64,000 nucleotides of DNA, taken from contig NC_058524.1 of the NCBI RefSeq assembly GCF_904849725.1, forward strand, positions 26,815,001 through 26,879,000, written 5' to 3'. This DNA is from Hordeum vulgare subsp. vulgare. Lineage: Eukaryota; Streptophyta; Magnoliopsida; Poales; Poaceae. Below the pieces are notes generated by a model. It worked only from the letters and a program-made list of their open reading frames with translations. It had not been told where the DNA came from and did no database searches. Every line of letters starts with the position of its first letter. Position 1 is the first letter of the stretch. Shown piece after piece: positions 35,380-48,407 of this stretch. The position numbers were made by a program, and so were the translations under genes.

Positions 35380-37720
35380 ATCTGGCCCTACCGACCCAAC
35401 TCGAGCCAAATGCTCGACGTCGAGTTTGGTAAAGCGGGTCCTCACCATGGCCCATGCCTCCAGTTCTCCTTCTTGACAAGATGATATCTTCCATAGCTTG
35501 AAGGGAAGTTGAGCTCCTTTAAATCAATTGGCTAGCTTAGCCATCCCTTCCGGAGGCGTCTTGGTCGACTATAATGCCTTGACCATGCTCTTCATACCCT
35601 TCTGACCTTTCTCATGCATGATGGACAATTCCTTTAGCAGGTTCCCTCTAAACAAGCTGGCCTCTTCTTCGGGGCGCCCTGTCACGAGACCTAACAAGAG
35701 GCATGGCATGTCTCTTACATTGGAATGATACACATATCTTACGAATTACAAGTTAAAGTTTCACCCACCAAACATGCCACCTTTCAATCTCTAGTTCTCC
35801 TCATGGACTTGTGCGAGTTGAGGTTTCAACCTCTCAATTTCTTTGGCCTGCTGTTGGTTTTCCTCCTTGAGCTCGTTCTTCTCCTCATGACTCCGGATCA
35901 GTACCCGGCGACCGGCTTCATGTTGCGACTCAGCATACCTTTGGAATTCTCTGGCCACATCCCGATCTTTCTGCAGTTGACCTATGGACTCGTCTGCTAT
36001 AAGGCAATCTTTCATTAGAAAAGGTGCCTTAAGAAATTCTGCATAATTAAGCCTTTTTTACTCACCGTGTGCCTACCTGGTGAACTTTTTACCATCCTCT
36101 AGTTCGGCCATCGCAACTGCCAACTGAGTTCAGTTTAACTAAAGGTCCTTGAATAACTTTTTGTTTTGCTCCCTCAAGGCCTACACCATATCGCAACAAT
36201 GATTGGACCCTTAACTCGGCCGTCCCAACCAAATTAAGGCTTTGGGCTACTGGGTTAGGATTTGTGTTTGGTTGTCAAAATCAATCACTCACCTATAGGC
36301 TGGTCGACATAAGGTTAGCGGCTCCCTCAAGTCCTTCTCAGGAGGCACCGTGATATGCGTCTACCGAATTAAGAGCATGGAACTCATGTTCAGAAAACAC
36401 AGGGTGATGCAATGACTATTTCCGCCATCAGTGATTCATCACACTTTCGACTTCAGCATTAGTAACCGAGACATCCTCGGGATCCTCTCGAAGCTGGTCT
36501 ACAGAGGGGACCTATGTATTGGCCCCGACTTGTGCTGAAGACCTCAGTTTGGGATTACCACTTGGTACCTCTCTGACGCCCTCGGATGAAGGTGGATGTA
36601 CCAATCTCCTGTAGGTATTGACAAAAATCACAAGTGCTCGCAGCAACGTTTGAGGTAGCTCATGCGGCCACCACTCATTTGGAGGCTCTATCGTCATTTG
36701 AAACGGACATGATCGGCGTCGCTCTTGCTGGTGTTCGGCGCGTGTTGTAACAGCCCTTGGGGAAGAGGTCAACATACTCGGAACAACGGGAGGCTAGCGC
36801 CCTTTTCGGGAAGAGGACTTCTTGCTACTTACAATGGATGAAGGGAGTGTCCCAGGAAGATCGACCAAGAGGGCCACCTTAGAGCAGTCAAGGCTCTCCT
36901 GGTAAAAGACTTCATCCTCAAAATAAATCGATGTGTCCGGCTCGTCATCGAATCCTGGGTCACCGTCGCGAGAATAGCTCTCCGGATGAGGAGGAGGGAA
37001 GTTGACTGTCTCGATCCAGCGTCTCTAGTCCTGTTCAGAAAATTTGAAGATTCGATCAACAAAAATAGACATGACATCCGGACTATGAAAATATAGTTGA
37101 ACTTACCCATTCAATGGTATTATAACTCGAATAGCCGTCCCTGGTTCTTGGTCTGGCAAACTCTTCCACTCTCCTTTAAAGAGATCAGTTAGTATGACCG
37201 TCGTTGCTGCCTGGTCGACGGGACCTTTCCGTTTGTAATGGGCTGTTTGGTTAGTCCCATTGTAACACCATAAGGGGTGCATCCTTTGTTGAAGAGGTTG
37301 GACACATCGAGTAATAGCACCGGCCATCACGTAAATGATAGTCAACTTACTGTGAGCTAACAACCTCACCTTAGTAGCGAGGCACTTTACCTCTGCGCTC
37401 TCCTCTTGGGAAGGACTCTACGGTTGCCAGTTAAACCGTTTCTTTACATGAGCATTTGAGTATTCACGCAGACCCCTTCGAGTTGGATTGAATAGGGGGA
37501 TGTCCTCAATATAAAACCATTATGAGGTCCACTCCCTAGAATCCTTTTTGGGGGTCCCAATAGGGTACCCCGTCCTAGCTATACGCCATACTTCGGCTCC
37601 GTCAACTTCAAAAGTTGCCCCCCCCTCAGGCCTGGGGAATGAGGCAGAATTTAAACCGTAATCTCGCGAAGGGCGACATAGCCCGAGATATGCAGAATGG
37701 ATCGAGGGTAAGATGATGGA
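35380..37720 (-). pseudogene. antisense ORF of the Tat gypsy element, 3' part
   Basis: Minus-strand coding remnants continue the antisense ORF that begins at 46841 and was cut by Angela copy 2. The first codons left of the insertion read QLHHLTLDPFCIS, completing FYGIQ on the other side. Further down a coiled-coil segment is clear (36015-35791: QLQKDRDVAREFQRYAESQ, then HEEKNELKEENQQQAKEIE). Many stops and shifts break it. Antisense ORFs between pol and the 3' LTR, often with the putative gypsy-type transposon domain (Transposase_28), are known in Tat elements. The function is unknown. Confidence 0.6.
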
Positions 37721-37725
37721 GTTGG

Positions 37726-39495
37726 TGTTGGGTAACGTAGCATAAATTCAAAATTTTCCTACGCATATTCAGATCTTCCTATGGAGAGACCAGCAACGAG
37801 AGAGCGGTAAGAGCATATTCATACCTTTGAAGATCGCTAAGCGGAAGCGTTACTAGAACGCGGTTGATGGAGTCGTACTCGCAGCGATTCGGATCGCGGT
37901 GTGATTCCGATCTAGTGCCGAACTACGACACCTCCGCGTTCAACACACGTGCAGCCCGGTGACGTCTCCAGCACCTTGATCCAGCAAGGAGGAGGGAGAG
38001 GTTGGGGAAGAACTCCAGCAACACGACGACGTGGTGTCGATGGAGAGACGAGGTCTCTCGGCAAGGCTTCGCCAAGCACCGGCAGAGAGGAGGAGGAAGA
38101 AGGGCAGGGCTGCGTCGAGGGAGAGGCAAAAGTCTGATCTCCAATGGCCAAAAGTGCCCACTATATATAGGGGGAAAGAGGGGCTGCGCCCCCTTGAGGG
38201 TTTCCCTCTCCTGGGGGAGCGGCAGCCCTAGATGGGGGCTGGTGCGGCGACCAAGGGGGAGGAGGGGTGTGGCGCACCCCTCGTGGGCCTTAGGCCCACC
38301 TGGCTTAGGGTTTGCCCCCCCCTTCCCTCTCCCGTGCGCATTGGGCTGAGTGGGGAGGCGCACCAGCCCACCTAGGGACTGGTTCCCTCACCCCACTTGG
38401 CCCACCTTACCTCCCGGGGTCGTGACCCCCTTCGGTGGACCCCCGGGGCCACCTCCGGTGGTCCCGGTACACTACCGGTGATGCCCGAAACACTTCCGGT
38501 GTCCGAAACCATACGTCCTATATATCAATCTTTACCTCCGAACCATTCCAGAGCTCCTCGTGGCGTCCGGGATCTCATCCAGGACTCCGAACAACTTTCG
38601 ATAACCTCGTATAACAATTCCTTATAACCCTAGCGTCACCGAACCTTAAGTGTGTAAACCCTACGGGTTCGGGAGACAAGCAGACAAGACCGAGACACCT
38701 CTCCAGCCAATAACCATCAGCGGGATCTGGATACCCATGGTGGCTCCCACTTGCTCCACGATGATCTCATCGGATGAACCACGATGTCAAGGATTCAATC
38801 AATCCCGTATACAATTCCCTTTGTCTATCGGTATAGAACTTGCCCGAGATTCGATCGTCGGTATACCAATACCTTGTTCAATCTCATTACCGGTAAGTCT
38901 CTTTACTCGTTCCGTAGCACGTCATCGTGTGACTAACTCCTTAGTCACATTGATATCATGATGATCTTCTACCGAGTTGGCCCAGAGATACCTCTCCGTC
39001 ACACGGAGTGACAAATCCCGATCTCGATTCGTACCAACCCAACAGACACTTTCAGAGATACCCGTAGTGCACCTTTATAGTCACCCAGTTACGTTGTGAC
39101 GTTTGATACACCCAAAGCACTCTTACAGTATCCGGGAGTTGCACAATCTCACGGTCGAAGGAAAAGACACTTGACATTAGAAAAGCTTTAGCATACGAGC
39201 AATACGATCTAGTGCTATGCTTAGGATTGGGTCTTGTCCATCACATCATTCTCCCAATGATGTGATGTCGTTATCAATGACATCTAATGCCCATGATCAG
39301 GAAACCATCATCATCTATTGACTAACGAGCTAGCCAACTAGAAGCTTGCTAGGGACACATTGTGATCTATTTATTCACACATGTATTACTATTTCCTGTT
39401 AATACAATTATAGCATGAACAACAGACTATTATCATGAACAAGGAAATATGATAATAACCATTTTTATTATTGCCTCTAGGGCATATTTCCTACA
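37726..39495 (-). repeat. 3' LTR of Angela copy 2
   Basis: 1770 bp. The right edge reads CCTACA instead of CCAACA, so the first bases of the minus-strand LTR are mutated. The polypurine tract lies to its right (39496-39508). Confidence 0.92.
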
Positions 39496-39527
39496 GTCTC
39501 CCACTTGCACTAGAGTCAATAATCTAG

Positions 39528-42500
39528 TTAGATTGTGATGTATCGAACACCCATAGCATTATGGTGTTGATCATGTTTTTCTCGTGGAAGAGGTTTAGTC
39601 AACGGGTCTGCAACATTCAGATCCGTGTGTACTTTACAAATATCTATCACTCCACTCTAGACATGGTCCTGGATGGAGTTGTAGCGGCGTTTGATGTGCT
39701 TCGTCTTCCGGTGAAACCTAGGCTCCTTGGCTATGGCTATGGCAATGGCCCCAGTGTTATCACACAAGAGTGTCATTGGACCCGATGCGGTTGGAACCAC
39801 TCCAAGGTCGGTGATGAGCTCCTTCATCCAAATTCCTTCACGAGCCGCTTCTGAAGCAGCTATGTACTCCGCTTCACATGTAGATGTTGCCACGACTTCT
39901 TGCTTGCTGCTGCACCAGCTCACTGCCCCACCATTCAACACATATACATATCCGGTCTGTGACTTCGAGTCATCCGGATCTGTGTCGAAGCTAGCATCGA
40001 CGTAACCCTTTACGACGAGCTCTTCGTCACCTCCATAAACGAGAAACATTTCCTTAGTCCTTTTCAGGTACTTAAGGATATTCTTGACCGCTGTCCAGTG
40101 TTCCATACCAGGATCACTTTGGTACCTCCCTACCAAACTTATGGCAAGGTTTATATCAGGTCTGGTACACAGCATGGCATACATTAGAGAGCCCACGGCT
40201 GAAGCGTAGGGGACAGAACTCATCTTCTCTCTATCTATTGCCGTGGTCGGCGACTGAGTCTTACTCAATCTCATACCTTGCAAAACTGGCAAGAACCCTT
40301 TCTTTGAGTTTTCCATATTGAACTTCTTCAATATCTTGTCAAGGTATGTACTTTGCGAAAGACCTATGAGGCGTCTCGATCTATCTCTATAGATCTTGAT
40401 GCCTAATATGTATGCAACTTCTCCAAGGTCCTTCATTGAAAAACTCTTGTTCAAATAGGCCTTTATGCTCTCCAACATTTCTGTATCATTCCCCATCAAT
40501 AATATGTCATCCACATACAGTATGAGGAAAGCTGTTTTGACGTCCATTTGCCAAATTTCATAATCATAAAAGGCGGCAATTGCTAACATGATTCGAACTG
40601 ATTTCAGCTTCGCTACGGGAGAGAAAGTCTCTTCGTAGTCAACTCCTTGAATTTGTCGAAAACCCTTTGCGACAAGTCGAGCTTTGTAAACGGTTACATT
40701 ACCGTTTGCATCAGTCTTCTTCTTGAAGATCCATTTATTTTCTATGGCTCGCCGGTCATCGGGCAAGTCCACCAAAGTCCATACTTTGTTCTCATACATG
40801 GATTCTATCTCGGATTTCATAGCCTCAAGCCATTTGTTGGAATCCGGGCCCGCCATCGCTTCTTCATAGTTCGAAGGTTCACCGTTGTCTAACAACATGA
40901 TTTCCATCACAGGGTTGCCGTACCACTCTGGTGTGGAGCGTGCCCTTGTGGACCTTCGTGGTTCAGTAGTAACTTGATCCGAAGCTTCATGATCATCATC
41001 ATTAACTTCCTCTACAGTTGGTGTAGGCGCCACAGGAATAACTTCCCGTGCTGCGCTACTATCCTGTTCGAGAGGGGGTGTAATCACCTCATCAAGTTCT
41101 ACCGTCCTCCCACTTACTTCTTTCGAGAGAAACTCTTTCTCTAGAAAGGATCCATTCTTGGCAACAAAGGTTTTACCTTCGGATCTAAGATAGAAGGTAT
41201 ACCCAATAGTTTCCTTAGGGTATCCTACGAATACACATTTCTCCGCTTTGGGTTCGAGCTTTTCTGGTTGAAGTTTCTTCACATAAGCATCGCAGCCCCA
41301 AACTTTAAGAAACGACAACTTAGGTTTCTTGCCAAACCATAGTTCATACGGTGTCGTCTCAACGGATTTAGACGGTGCCCTATTTAAAGTGAATGTTGCA
41401 GTTTCTAATGCGTATCCCCAAAATGATAGCGGTAAGTCGGTAAGAGACATCGTAGACCGTACCATATCTAATAAAGTGTTATTACAACCTTCAGACACTC
41501 TGTTGCGTTGCGGTGTGCCAGGCGGCGTCAGTTGTGAAACGATTCCATACTTCCTTAGGTGTGTGCCAAACTCGTGACTCAAATATTCTCCTCCACGATC
41601 AGATCGTAGACATTTAATTTTTCTGTCACGTTGATTCTTAACCTCACTCTGAAATTCCTTGAACTTTTCAAACGTCTCAGATTTGTGCTTCATCAAGTAG
41701 ATATACCCATACCTACACAAATCATCGGTGAGAGTGAGAACATAACGATAACCACCGCGAGCTTCAACGTTCATTGGACCACACACATCAATATGTATTA
41801 TTTCCAATAAGTCGGTTGCTCTCTCCATTATCCGTGAGAATGGAGTCTTAGTCATCGTGTCCATGAGGCATGGTTCGCATGTGTCAAATGATTCAAAGTC
41901 AAGAGACTCTAATAGTCCATCAGTATGGAGCTTCTTCATGCGCTTAACACCGATATGACCAAGGCGGCAGTGCCACAAGTATGTGGGACTATCATTATCA
42001 ACTTTACATCTTTTGGTACTCACACTATGAATATGTGTAACATCACGATCGAGATTCATCAAGAATAAACCATTTACCAGCGGAGCATGACCATAAAACA
42101 TATCACTCATATAAATAGAACAACCATTATTCTCTGACTTAAATGAGTAGCCGTCTCGCATTAAGCAAGACCCTGATACAATGTTCATGCTTAAAGCTGG
42201 TACTAAATAACAATTATTAAGGTTTAAAACTAATCCCGACGGTAGATGTAGAGGTAGCGTGCCGACGGCGATCACATCGACCTTTGAACCATTCCCGACG
42301 CGCATCGTCACCTCGTCCTTGGCCAGTCTCCGCTTATTCCGCAGTTCCTGCTTTGAGTTGCAAATGTGAGCAACAGCACCGGTATCAAATACCCAGGATC
42401 TACTACGAGCGCTGGTAAGGTACACATCAATAACATGTATATCACATATACCTTTAACGTTGCCGGCCTTCTTGCCCGCTAAGTATTTGGGGCAGTTCCG

Positions 42501-43290
42501 CTTCCAGTGACCTTTTCCCTTGCAATAGAAGCACTCAGTCTCAGGCTTGGGTCCGTTCTTTTTCTTCTTCCCGACATCTGGCTTACCGGGCGCGGCAATA
42601 GCTTTGCCGTCTTTCTTGAAGTTCTTCTTACCCTTGCCTTTCTTGAAACTAGTAGTCTTGTTGACCATCAACACTTGATGTTCTTTCTTGATTTCTACTT
42701 CTGCAGACTTGAGCATCGAGTACAACTCGGGAATGGTCTTCTCCATCCCTTGGATGTCGTAGTTAAGCACAAAGCCTTTGTAGCTTGGTGGAAGAGATTG
42801 GAGGATTCTGTCAATTATAGCATCATCCGGAAGTTCGACTCCAAGTGAAGTCAGACGACCGTGTAACCCAGACATTTTGAGTATGTGCTCACTGACAGAA
42901 CTATTCTCCTCCATCTTACAGCTAAAGAACTTGTCGGAGACTTCATATCTCTCGACACGGGCATGAGCTTGAAAAACTAGCTTCAGCTCCTGGAACATAT
43001 CATATGCTCCGTGTTGCTCAAAACGCCTTTGGAGCCCCGTTTCTAAACTGTATAACATGCCACACCTAACCAGAGAGTAGTCATCACTCTGCGTTTGCCA
43101 GACGTTCAGAACGTCCTGGGCTGCTGCGGGAGCGGGAGGGTCACCTAGCGGCGCATCAAGGACATAAGCCTTTTTAGCGGCTTCAAGGATGAGCTTCAAG
43201 TTGCGAACCCAGTTCGCATAGTGGCTACCATCATCTTTCAGCTTGTTTTTTGTCTAGGAATGCGTTGAAATTGAGGTTGACGTTGGCCAT
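39528..43290 (-). pseudogene. Angela copy 2 gag-pol polyprotein, internally deleted
   Basis: Start ATG is at 43290. An extra base in an A-run at about 43250 shifts the first codons out of frame, and the main frame resumes as MKLILEAAKKAYVLD (43199). From there one continuous frame of 1180 codons covers Gag, the CCHC knuckle CFYCKGKGHWKRNC, protease VFDTGAVAH, integrase, part of RT and RNase H. The RT lacks 76 residues: QMDVKTAF joins directly to LILYVDDILL, removing most of the palm region before the YVDD motif. CAG-to-TAG at 39657 truncates the C-terminus, whose remainder runs to 39528. Despite the long open frame, RT cannot be active. Confidence 0.92.
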
Positions 43291-44542
43291 CTACAATATT
43301 TATAAAGGCAGCTTTTAGACTAAGTTATGAAAATTAAGTTCATTTAATCAAATTAAGTATGAACTCCCACTTAAATCGACATCCCTCTAGTCATCTAAGT
43401 GATACATGATCCATGTTGACTAACCCGTGTCCGATCATCACGTGAGACGGACTAGTCACCATGGTGAGCAACTTCATGATGATCGTATTCAACCATACGA
43501 CTCATGTTCGACCTTTCGGTCTCTTGTATTCGAGGTCATGTTTCTACATGCTAAGCTCGTCGAGTCAACCTAGGTGTTTCGCGTGTGTAAATATGGCTTA
43601 CACCCGTTGTATGCGAACGTTAGAATCTATCACACCCGATCATCACGTGGTGCTTCGAGACAACGAACCTTCGCAACGGTGCACACTTAGGGGAATACGT
43701 TCTCGAAATTTTAAGAGGGATCATCTTATTATCCTACCGTCGTTCTAAGCAATAAGATGAAAAACATGATAAACATCACAATGCAATCATATAGTGACAT
43801 GATATGGCCATTATCATCTTTGCCCTTTCGATCTCCATCTTCAGGCATCGCATGATCATCATCGTCACCGGCGTGACACCATGATATCCATCATCATGAT
43901 CTCCATCATCGTGTCTCCGTGAAGTCGTCACGCCAACTACTACTATCACTACTACTATAGCTAACCGTTAGCAATGAAGTAAAAGTAGTAAGCACATGGC
44001 GTTGCATCTCATACAATAAATTAAGACAACTCCTATGGCTCCTGCCGGTTGTCATACTCATCGACATGCAAGTCGTTAAACCTATTACAATAACATGATC
44101 ATCTCATACATCATACATGCAACATCACAACTTTGGTCATATCGCATCACATGTCAAACCCTGCAAAAACAAGTTAGACGTCCTCTAATTGTTGTTGCAT
44201 GTTTTACGTGGCTGATTTGGGTTTCTAGCAAGAACGCCTTCTTACCTACGTGACAGCCACAACGATGATATGCCAAAGCTATTTACCCTTCATAAGGACC
44301 CTTTTCATCAAATCCAATCCAACTAGAGTAGGAAAGACAGACACCCGCTAGCCACCTTTATGCACGGTGTGCATGTCTGTCGGTGGAACCAGTCTCACGT
44401 AAGTGTACGTGTAAAGTCGGTCCGGGCCGCTTCATCCCACAATACCGCCGGAAAAGAATAAGACTAGTAGCGGCAAACAAATTGACAAATCATCGCCCAC
44501 AACTTTTGTGTTATACTCGTGCATAGAATCTACGCATAGAAA

Positions 44543-44560
44543 ACCTGGCTCGGATGCCAC
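44543..44560 (-). other. primer-binding site of Angela copy 2
   Basis: Minus-strand TGGCATCCGAGCCAGG next to the 5' LTR, identical in type to that of copy 1. Confidence 0.72.
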
Positions 44561-46316
44561 TGTTGGGTAACGTAGCATAAATTCAAAATTTTCCTACGCA
44601 TATTCAGATCTTCCTATGGAGAGACCAGCAACGAGAGAGCGGTAAGAGCATCTTCATACCTTTGAAGATCGCTAAGCGGAAGCGTTACTAGAACGCGGTT
44701 GATGGAGTCGTACTCGCAGTGATTCGGATCGCGGTGTGATTCCGATCTAGTGCCGAACTACGGCACCTCCGCGTTCAACACACGTGCAGCCCGGTGACGT
44801 CTCCCGCACCTTGATCCAGCAAGGAGGAGGGAAAGGTTGGGGAAGAACTCCAGCAGCACGACGGCGTGGTGTCGATGGAGAGATGAGGTATCCCGGCACG
44901 GCTTCGCCAAGCACCGGCAAAAAGGAGGAGGAAGAAGGGCAGGGCTGCGCCGAGGGAGAGGCAAAAGTGTGATCTGCAATGGCCAAAAGTGCCCACTATA
45001 TGTAGGGGGAGGGAGGGGCTGCGCCCCCTTGAGGTTTTCCCTCTCCTTGGGGGGGGGGGGGGTGCGGCGGCCAAGGGGGGGAGGAGGGGTGTGGCGCACC
45101 CCTGGTGGGCCTTAGGCCCACCTGGCTTAGGGTTTGCCCCCCCCCTTCCCTCTCCCCTGCGCATTGGGCTGAGTGGGGAGGCGCACCAGCCCACCTAGGG
45201 GCTGGTTCCCTCCCCCACTTGGCCCACCTTACCTCCCGGGGTCGTTGCCCCCCTTCGGTGGACCCCCGGGGCCACCTCGGTGGTCCCGGTACGTTACCGG
45301 TGATGCCCGAAACACTTCCGGTGTCCGAAACCATCCGTCCTATATATCAATCTTTACCTCCGGACCATTCTGGAGCTCCTCGTGACGTCCGGGATCTCAT
45401 CCGGGACTCCGAACAACTTTAGATAACCTCGTATAACAATTCCTTATAACCCTAGCGTCACCGAACCTTAAGTGTGTAGACCCTACGGGTTCGGGAGACA
45501 GGGAGACATGACCGAGACACCTCTTCGGCCAATAACCATCCGCGGAATCTGGATACCCATGGTGGCTCCCACTTGCTCCACGATGATCTCATCGGATGAA
45601 CCACGATGTCAAGGATTCAATCAATCCCGCATACAATTCCCTTTGTCTGTCGGTATAGAACTTGCCCGAGATTCGATCGTCGGTATACCAATACCTTGTT
45701 CAATCTCGTTACCGGTAAGTCTCTTTACTCGTTCCGTAGCACGTCATCGTGTGACTAACTCCTTAGTCACATTGAGCTCATGATGATGTTCTACCGAGTG
45801 GGCCCAGAGATACCTCTCCGTCACACGGAGTGACAAATCCCGATCTCGATTCATGCCAACCCAACAGACACTTTCAGAGATACCCGTAGTGCACCTTTAT
45901 AGTCACCCAGTTATGTTGTGACGTTTGATACACCCAAAGCACTCCTACGGTATCCGGGAGTTGCACAATCTCACGGTCGAAGGAAAAGACACTTGACATT
46001 AGAAAAGCTTTAGCATATGAACAATACGATCTAGTGCTATGCTTAGGATTGGGTCTTGTCCATCACATCATTCTCCCAATGATGTGATCTTGTTATCAAT
46101 GACATCTAATGCCCATGATCAGGAAACCATGATCATCTATTGACTAACGAGCTAGCCAACTAGAGGCTTTCTAGGGACACATTGTGATCTATTTATTCAC
46201 ACATGTATTACTGTTTCCTGTTAATACAATTATAGCATGAACAATAGACTATTATCTTGAACAAGGAAATATGATAATAACCATTTTATTATTGCCTCTA
46301 GGGCATATTTCCAACA
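44561..46316 (-). repeat. 5' LTR of Angela copy 2
   Basis: 1756 bp, ending CCAACA at 46316. It includes a 14-G homopolymer at 45049-45062. Its GC-rich open frames are not genes. Confidence 0.92.
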
Positions 46317-46841
46317 GTTGGATCCCGTAAAACTCTAGCAAGCAACTCAGGAAGGGGTGAATCAGGAAGCCCAAGCCTCGTAAGAGGAAGGGCACAAAGC
46401 ATACTTTCTCTTCCTTGCACGGAGCAGGGAAGTTCTCTGCAAAAGCCTTCCCATTTGCAAAAGTTAACCAGGGGCGGTTAGAAGCTAGATCTGAAGCAGG
46501 GAGATATCCTTGCGTTTTGAGGTCGCTCAATCGAAGACAGGAGACTTAACAACTCGCCCGGTCGTCTGGGAGGGGGCCATGAGGGCGTGAGGAGGAGCCT
46601 CACAAGCTTGACATGTCTTCGAGCTTCCTGGTTTTTGCTCTCTCAAGGGTTGGGAACAAGATGCGTTGCTCACAGCACGTCCTGCCAATTTAATGGGCAT
46701 TTTTCCTTTGACCCGCAGAGGGCATTTCTGTAAAAGACTACTGGACCGCTTGCCTCCCGTCGGCACGCGGGAATAGAGAGGTGTCATTAACCTTAAGCGA
46801 GAAAGTTGATATTGTCGGCCCCATAATGCTTGGTCAATCAA
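46317..46841 (-). pseudogene. antisense ORF of the Tat gypsy element, 5' part
   Basis: On the minus strand the recognisable segment reads YLPASDLASNRPWLTFANGK and GLGFLIHPFLSCLLEFYGIQL, typical of the putative gypsy-type transposon (Transposase_28) N-terminal region. It is cut by Angela copy 2 immediately after IQ. Frame changes near 46530 break it. It lies just upstream of the 3' LTR but points away from it, as in other Tat elements. Confidence 0.68.
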
Positions 46842-46976
46842 GAATTCACCGGTGGCCGAACTACTTACAGCCGGACATAGGAGAATAGAAGAACTCGCCC
46901 CGGAACCCGGAGACTTTGGACGTGTGAAGCTACTAGGGAATAATACCCCGACATTGGTGCCTAGTTCAGGGGCTAC

Positions 46977-47468
46977 TCAGGGAGTCTGAGATCAAGTGGC
47001 CCTCGGACCGCCGTCCTATCTTTTATGGGTTGGACAGGTGGGCCGCTGTGTAACCATTACTTGAAGGCCGAGCTATAAGATGCCTCCGTGTTTAGAAAGG
47101 AAACCTTCGGTGCCTTGATGTGTCCTCCAAGTCAGGATGGCGTAATCGGCAAGTTTACTCCCTCATGGCAACCGACCATGTGTAACCCTAGGTACCCCCG
47201 GTGTCTATATAAACTGGAGGGTTTTAGTTCATAGAGGACAGAACCATCATCCTACTCATCTAGGGTTTAGTTCATCTGATCTCTCGGTAGATCGACTCTG
47301 TAATCGTCATACGCACATCAATATATTTAAGCAGGACATAGTGTTTTACCTCTTCGAGAGGGCCCGAACCTGAGTAAAATATTATCCTTGTGTTCCGTGT
47401 TCTCCATTGATCCAAGATCCATAGCTTGAGACCCCCCTACACGAGATGTGCAGGTTTTGACACCGGCA
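46977..47468 (+). repeat. 3' LTR of the Tat gypsy element
   Basis: About 490 bp, from roughly TCAGGGAGTCTG to ...GTTTTGACACCGGCA. It is preceded by ttcaggggctac, a plausible polypurine tract. It carries a TATA box in gtctatataaactgg (about 47211), which supports plus orientation. The end motif ggttttgacaccg is characteristic of Fatima-type LTRs. The left edge is approximate by a few bases. Confidence 0.65.
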
Positions 47469-47740
47469 CTTACGGATGCAACCGCTGAGAGATGGTAGCA
47501 CGGGATAGTTACAATCGGTTTGGATTGAGGTCCAATAATATGATAGGTGTTTAGTCATCTTGTCCTATTTATGTCATCTGTGGCAATTATTATTTTGTTT
47601 CCACGCTATCTTCCAAGCTTGTACCGAACTACGTATTTGCCGACTCCTTGGTTTAATAATATGTCCGCATGCATTATTTTGATGAAAAGACCGAGGGTAT
47701 TTACCCTTTTGAGAAGAAGAAAAAAAAATCTTCTGAGAAT
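47469..47740 (+). mobile_element. possible LINE 3' end
   Basis: The phrase cttggtttaataatatgtccgcatgcattattttgatg followed by an A-rich tract (agaagaagaaaaaaaaatc, about 47713) resembles 3' ends of Triticeae non-LTR elements. No RT is present. This is a weak call. Confidence 0.3.
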
Positions 47741-48400
47741 TATGAGATGCGCGCGTCCAACTCAGAATTATGATTTCCCTACGCGATGTGCACCGGGCAT
47801 CACCCTAAACAACCACCAAATTCCATGTAAACCCATCAAATGCATTGTTTACAAGCAGTCTAATAAGAAAACATTCACCATTCTGCTTTTCAATCACATT
47901 AAAAAAGAAAAGATGATTGAGAAGCCGGCGGTCCGGGGCCGTCCGCGTTGATCTATTTTTGCACCAGCATGATTATTAATTATTAGAGCAACATCGATGA
48001 CCATTGCAACTCAACACCAGACCACTCAACGTCGTTTCTTCCTTCGGTGTTATCCGCATCCTCCATTTCAGCCGTGGAAAGGAAGGCCGATCACATCCTC
48101 AAAGAAACGAGTCGACATCACCACGATGCAAGAGATTTCAACTCTCGGCATCTCGTTTAGGAGCGCGCGCCTTTCGTTTTCCCTCCGCAAACCAAACCAG
48201 CCCCGGCCATCAAGGACTAACTAGACCCCACTGCCGGAGACGACGACACAGATGGCTGATGGCCACGGTAGTAGCCTTGTCCCCGACCCGTCAGATGCAT
48301 GCTGCAGGAGCGGCAGCACCCGGCGTCGCCAGCGAAGATCCGAATCCCGGCGAGCAAATCAGCGCACGCCTGTATTATTCATCCGGCCCTCACCCACCTC

Positions 48401-48407
48401 TATAAAG
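48401..48407 (+). promoter_or_regulatory. TATA box of the DRM1-like gene
   Basis: TATAAAG in cacccacctctataaagaacc, 150 bp before the ATG, suits a start site near 48430 and a GC-rich leader. The tandem copy has CATAAAG at the matching place (51862). Confidence 0.65.

Larger units (their letters stand above)
37726..46316 (-). mobile_element. Angela/BARE-1/WIS-type copia retrotransposon, copy 2 (full length)
   Basis: 8591 bp with LTRs at 37726-39495 and 44561-46316 and target duplication GTTGG (37721-37725 and 46317-46321). Same orientation and family as copy 1 but a separate insertion with its own duplication. It carries a 228-bp internal deletion in RT. It splits the antisense ORF of the Tat element between the IQ and LHHLT codons, proving it inserted later than that element. 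Confidence 0.95.
18770..47468 (+). mobile_element. 5'-truncated Tat-lineage Ty3/gypsy retrotransposon (Fatima-like), split by three later insertions
   Basis: The host pieces are 18770-21885, 32209-32387, 34983-37725 and 46322-47468, about 7.2 kb in total. Order on +: partial RT, RNase H and a second RNase-H-like domain, integrase, a 3' non-coding stretch, an antisense ORF on -, then the 3' LTR. Reading continues across each insertion once one copy of the duplication is removed: AGCAC at Athila, CATAG at the TG...CA element, GTTGG at Angela copy 2. The extra RNase H and the antisense ORF beside the 3' LTR are features of the Tat lineage. 5' LTR, gag and protease are absent. The Fatima name rests on remembered similarity only. 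Confidence 0.72.

Noticed and set aside
35380..47468. Interpretation as a separate minus-strand gypsy element with its 5' LTR at the right
   Set aside because: The LTR has its TATA box on +, pol and 3' non-coding sequence run on + straight into this block across two insertions, and an antisense ORF before the 3' LTR is a known Tat feature.
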